A program made the translations under genes and the position numbers. Source: Tannerella sp. (lineage in GTDB: Bacteria > Bacteroidota > Bacteroidia > Bacteroidales > Tannerellaceae). Taken from it: a DNA stretch of 5,654 nt. Below, one piece after another: positions 4,491 to 5,654 of the stretch; the stretch's first letter is position 1, and the number at the start of each line of letters is the position of its first letter. The notes below the pieces were generated by a model. That model was not told the DNA's origin and did not search any database. It saw nothing but the letters and a program-made list of their open reading frames with translations. The stretch covers positions 1-5,654 of the forward strand of contig JAIRYY010000143.1 in NCBI GenBank assembly GCA_031267485.1, written 5' to 3'.

Positions 4491-5654
4491 ATGAAATATT
4501 ATCTCATAGCAGGCGAAGCGTCGGGCGATTTGCATGCATCCGGCCTGATGACGGCATTGAAAAAGGAAGACCGGGGGGCGGAATTTCGTTTCTTTGGCGG
4601 TGACCTGATGCAATCGGCAGGCGGAACGCTTGTCCGGCATTACCGCGAAATGGCATATATGGGCGTGATTCCCGTTTTGCTTCATCTGCGTACGATATTG
4701 CGGAACATGCAGGCGTGCCGTGAAGACCTGTGCGCATACAGTCCCGATGCCGTAATACTGGTTGATTATCCGGGGTTTAATCTGAGAATGGCAAAATTCG
4801 TGAAGACGCAGCTGGGGATACCCGTATACTATTACATATCGCCCAAGATATGGGCATGGAAAAAGTACCGCATCCGGTCGTTTCGCCGGTATGTCGACCG
4901 GATGTTCTGCATCCTGCCCTTTGAAGTGGAATTTTTCAGGTCGCTCCGTTATCCCGTCGACTATGTGGGAAACCCGTCGGTCGATTCCGTTTCGGCATAC
5001 CGCGAATCGGAAAAGAACAGGCCGGATACGTTCGCTGAGGATAACGGACTGACGGACGCCCCGCTGATGGCGATACTTGCCGGCAGCCGGAAAGCGGAAA
5101 TAAGGCAGAACCTCCCCACACTGCTGGCGGTCGCAAAGCAGTTCGCCGGATTTCAGCCGGTCATAGCCGGCGCTCCGGGACTTACCCCGGACGATTACGG
5201 GCGGGCGTTGAAAAACGGAAACAGACGGACGGACGGCGACGGCGACGGCGGCGTAAAAACAGTTTATGGACAGACATACCGCCTGCTTGCACAGGCGTCG
5301 GTCGCGCTGGTCACGTCGGGAACGGCAACGCTCGAAACGGCATTGTTCCGCGTGCCGCAGGTTGTCTGCTATCATATCGGAGGCGGCCGGCTGTTCCATT
5401 TCATCCTCGAACGCATTATTCGCGTCCCATACATCTCCCTTGTCAACCTGATAGCCGGAAAGGAAGTCGTAAAGGAACTCTACGGCGCAAACTTTTCCGC
5501 ACGGAATATCCACAGGGAACTCCGCCGCATCGTGGAAGACAGCGCATACCGCAATGAAATACTCAAAGGATACGACCGCGTAATTTCCCTCCTCGGAAAC
5601 CCCGGAGCCTCGGAACGAACGGCTAAACTGATTATAAAATCAGTAATCAATGAT
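4491..5654 (+). CDS. lpxB: lipid-A-disaccharide synthase LpxB (runs to window edge)
   Basis: This GT19 glycosyltransferase of lipid A synthesis joins UDP-2,3-diacylglucosamine and lipid X (2,3-diacylglucosamine-1-phosphate) to give the tetraacyl disaccharide-1-phosphate, at the inner membrane's cytoplasmic face. The open frame of 388 codons has no stop before the edge. Motifs in order are GEASGD (8-13), RFFGGDLM (33-40), VDYPGFN (91-97), YYISPKIWAWKKYR (114-127), YVGNPSVD (158-165), LAGSRKAEI (196-204), VTSGTATLE (274-282) and PYISLVNLIAG (313-323), all as expected for the Bacteroidetes branch. Length already equals or slightly exceeds typical members (about 380 aa), so only the stop or a few residues are missing. 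A Gly/Asp run at 248-254, coded by a GAC-GGC microsatellite, sits in a loop. Bacteroidetes lpxB often follows surE; here the omega-amidase and a repeat-filled gap precede it. The ATG at 4491 places GEASGD at its normal distance. Confidence 0.93.
   Translation, partial: MKYYLIAGEASGDLHASGLMTALKKEDRGAEFRFFGGDLMQSAGGTLVRHYREMAYMGVIPVLLHLRTILRNMQACREDLCAYSPDAVILVDYPGFNLRMAKFVKTQLGIPVYYYISPKIWAWKKYRIRSFRRYVDRMFCILPFEVEFFRSLRYPVDYVGNPSVDSVSAYRESEKNRPDTFAEDNGLTDAPLMAILAGSRKAEIRQNLPTLLAVAKQFAGFQPVIAGAPGLTPDDYGRALKNGNRRTDGDGDGGVKTVYGQTYRLLAQASVALVTSGTATLETALFRVPQVVCYHIGGGRLFHFILERIIRVPYISLVNLIAGKEVVKELYGANFSARNIHRELRRIVEDSAYRNEILKGYDRVISLLGNPGASERTAKLIIKSVIND

Noticed and set aside
4455..5513. Long open frame (352 aa) on the minus strand opposite lpxB
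   Set aside because: The plus strand encodes full-length LpxB with all family motifs. The antisense translation shows no recognisable domain.

Overview
The window looks like chromosomal DNA of a Bacteroidota member, probably order Bacteroidales. The reasons are the divergent Bacteroidetes-type LpxB, a short acyltransferase next to a YafV/NIT2-type omega-amidase, a remnant of a GH78 rhamnosidase, little Shine-Dalgarno signal at most starts, and intergenic heptad tracts of the ATTAATC/TCACTAA type. Species cannot be named from the sequence.

Layout. Bases 1-167 are non-coding: a 21-nt tandem repeat with a hairpin, a heptad tract and a possible promoter. Bases 168-2049 hold an AT-rich two-gene cassette on the + strand: an OLD/RecF-like ABC ATPase (PtuA-like) overlapping by 8 nt an HNH nuclease (PtuB-like). 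Together they form a Septu-type anti-phage module. No reverse transcriptase is in view, so it appears to stand alone, but the DNA upstream of the window is unseen. Directly after the nuclease stop lies a frameshifted C-terminal scrap of an alpha-L-rhamnosidase (about 2066-2354), in visibly more GC-rich DNA. The simplest reading is that the defence cassette landed in, or replaced most of, a degraded polysaccharide-utilisation gene.

Bases 2487-4144 are a compact housekeeping-like operon: a 98-aa helical protein of unknown function, a lysophospholipid acyltransferase family protein that starts at a TTG overlapping the preceding stop, and an omega-amidase-type carbon-nitrogen hydrolase. The 346-nt gap 4145-4490 has no gene. 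It is almost entirely repeats: GC-rich palindromes, a 17-nt dyad, a roughly 105-nt MITE-like element with 14-bp perfect terminal inverted repeats, and a heptad tract. The window ends inside, or within a few codons of the end of, lpxB (4491 to the edge), encoding lipid-A-disaccharide synthase.

The Septu pair is predicted to act together: the ATPase as sensor and regulator, the HNH protein as DNA-cutting effector. The acyltransferase and LpxB both concern membrane lipids, but the repeat-filled gap suggests they are separate transcription units.
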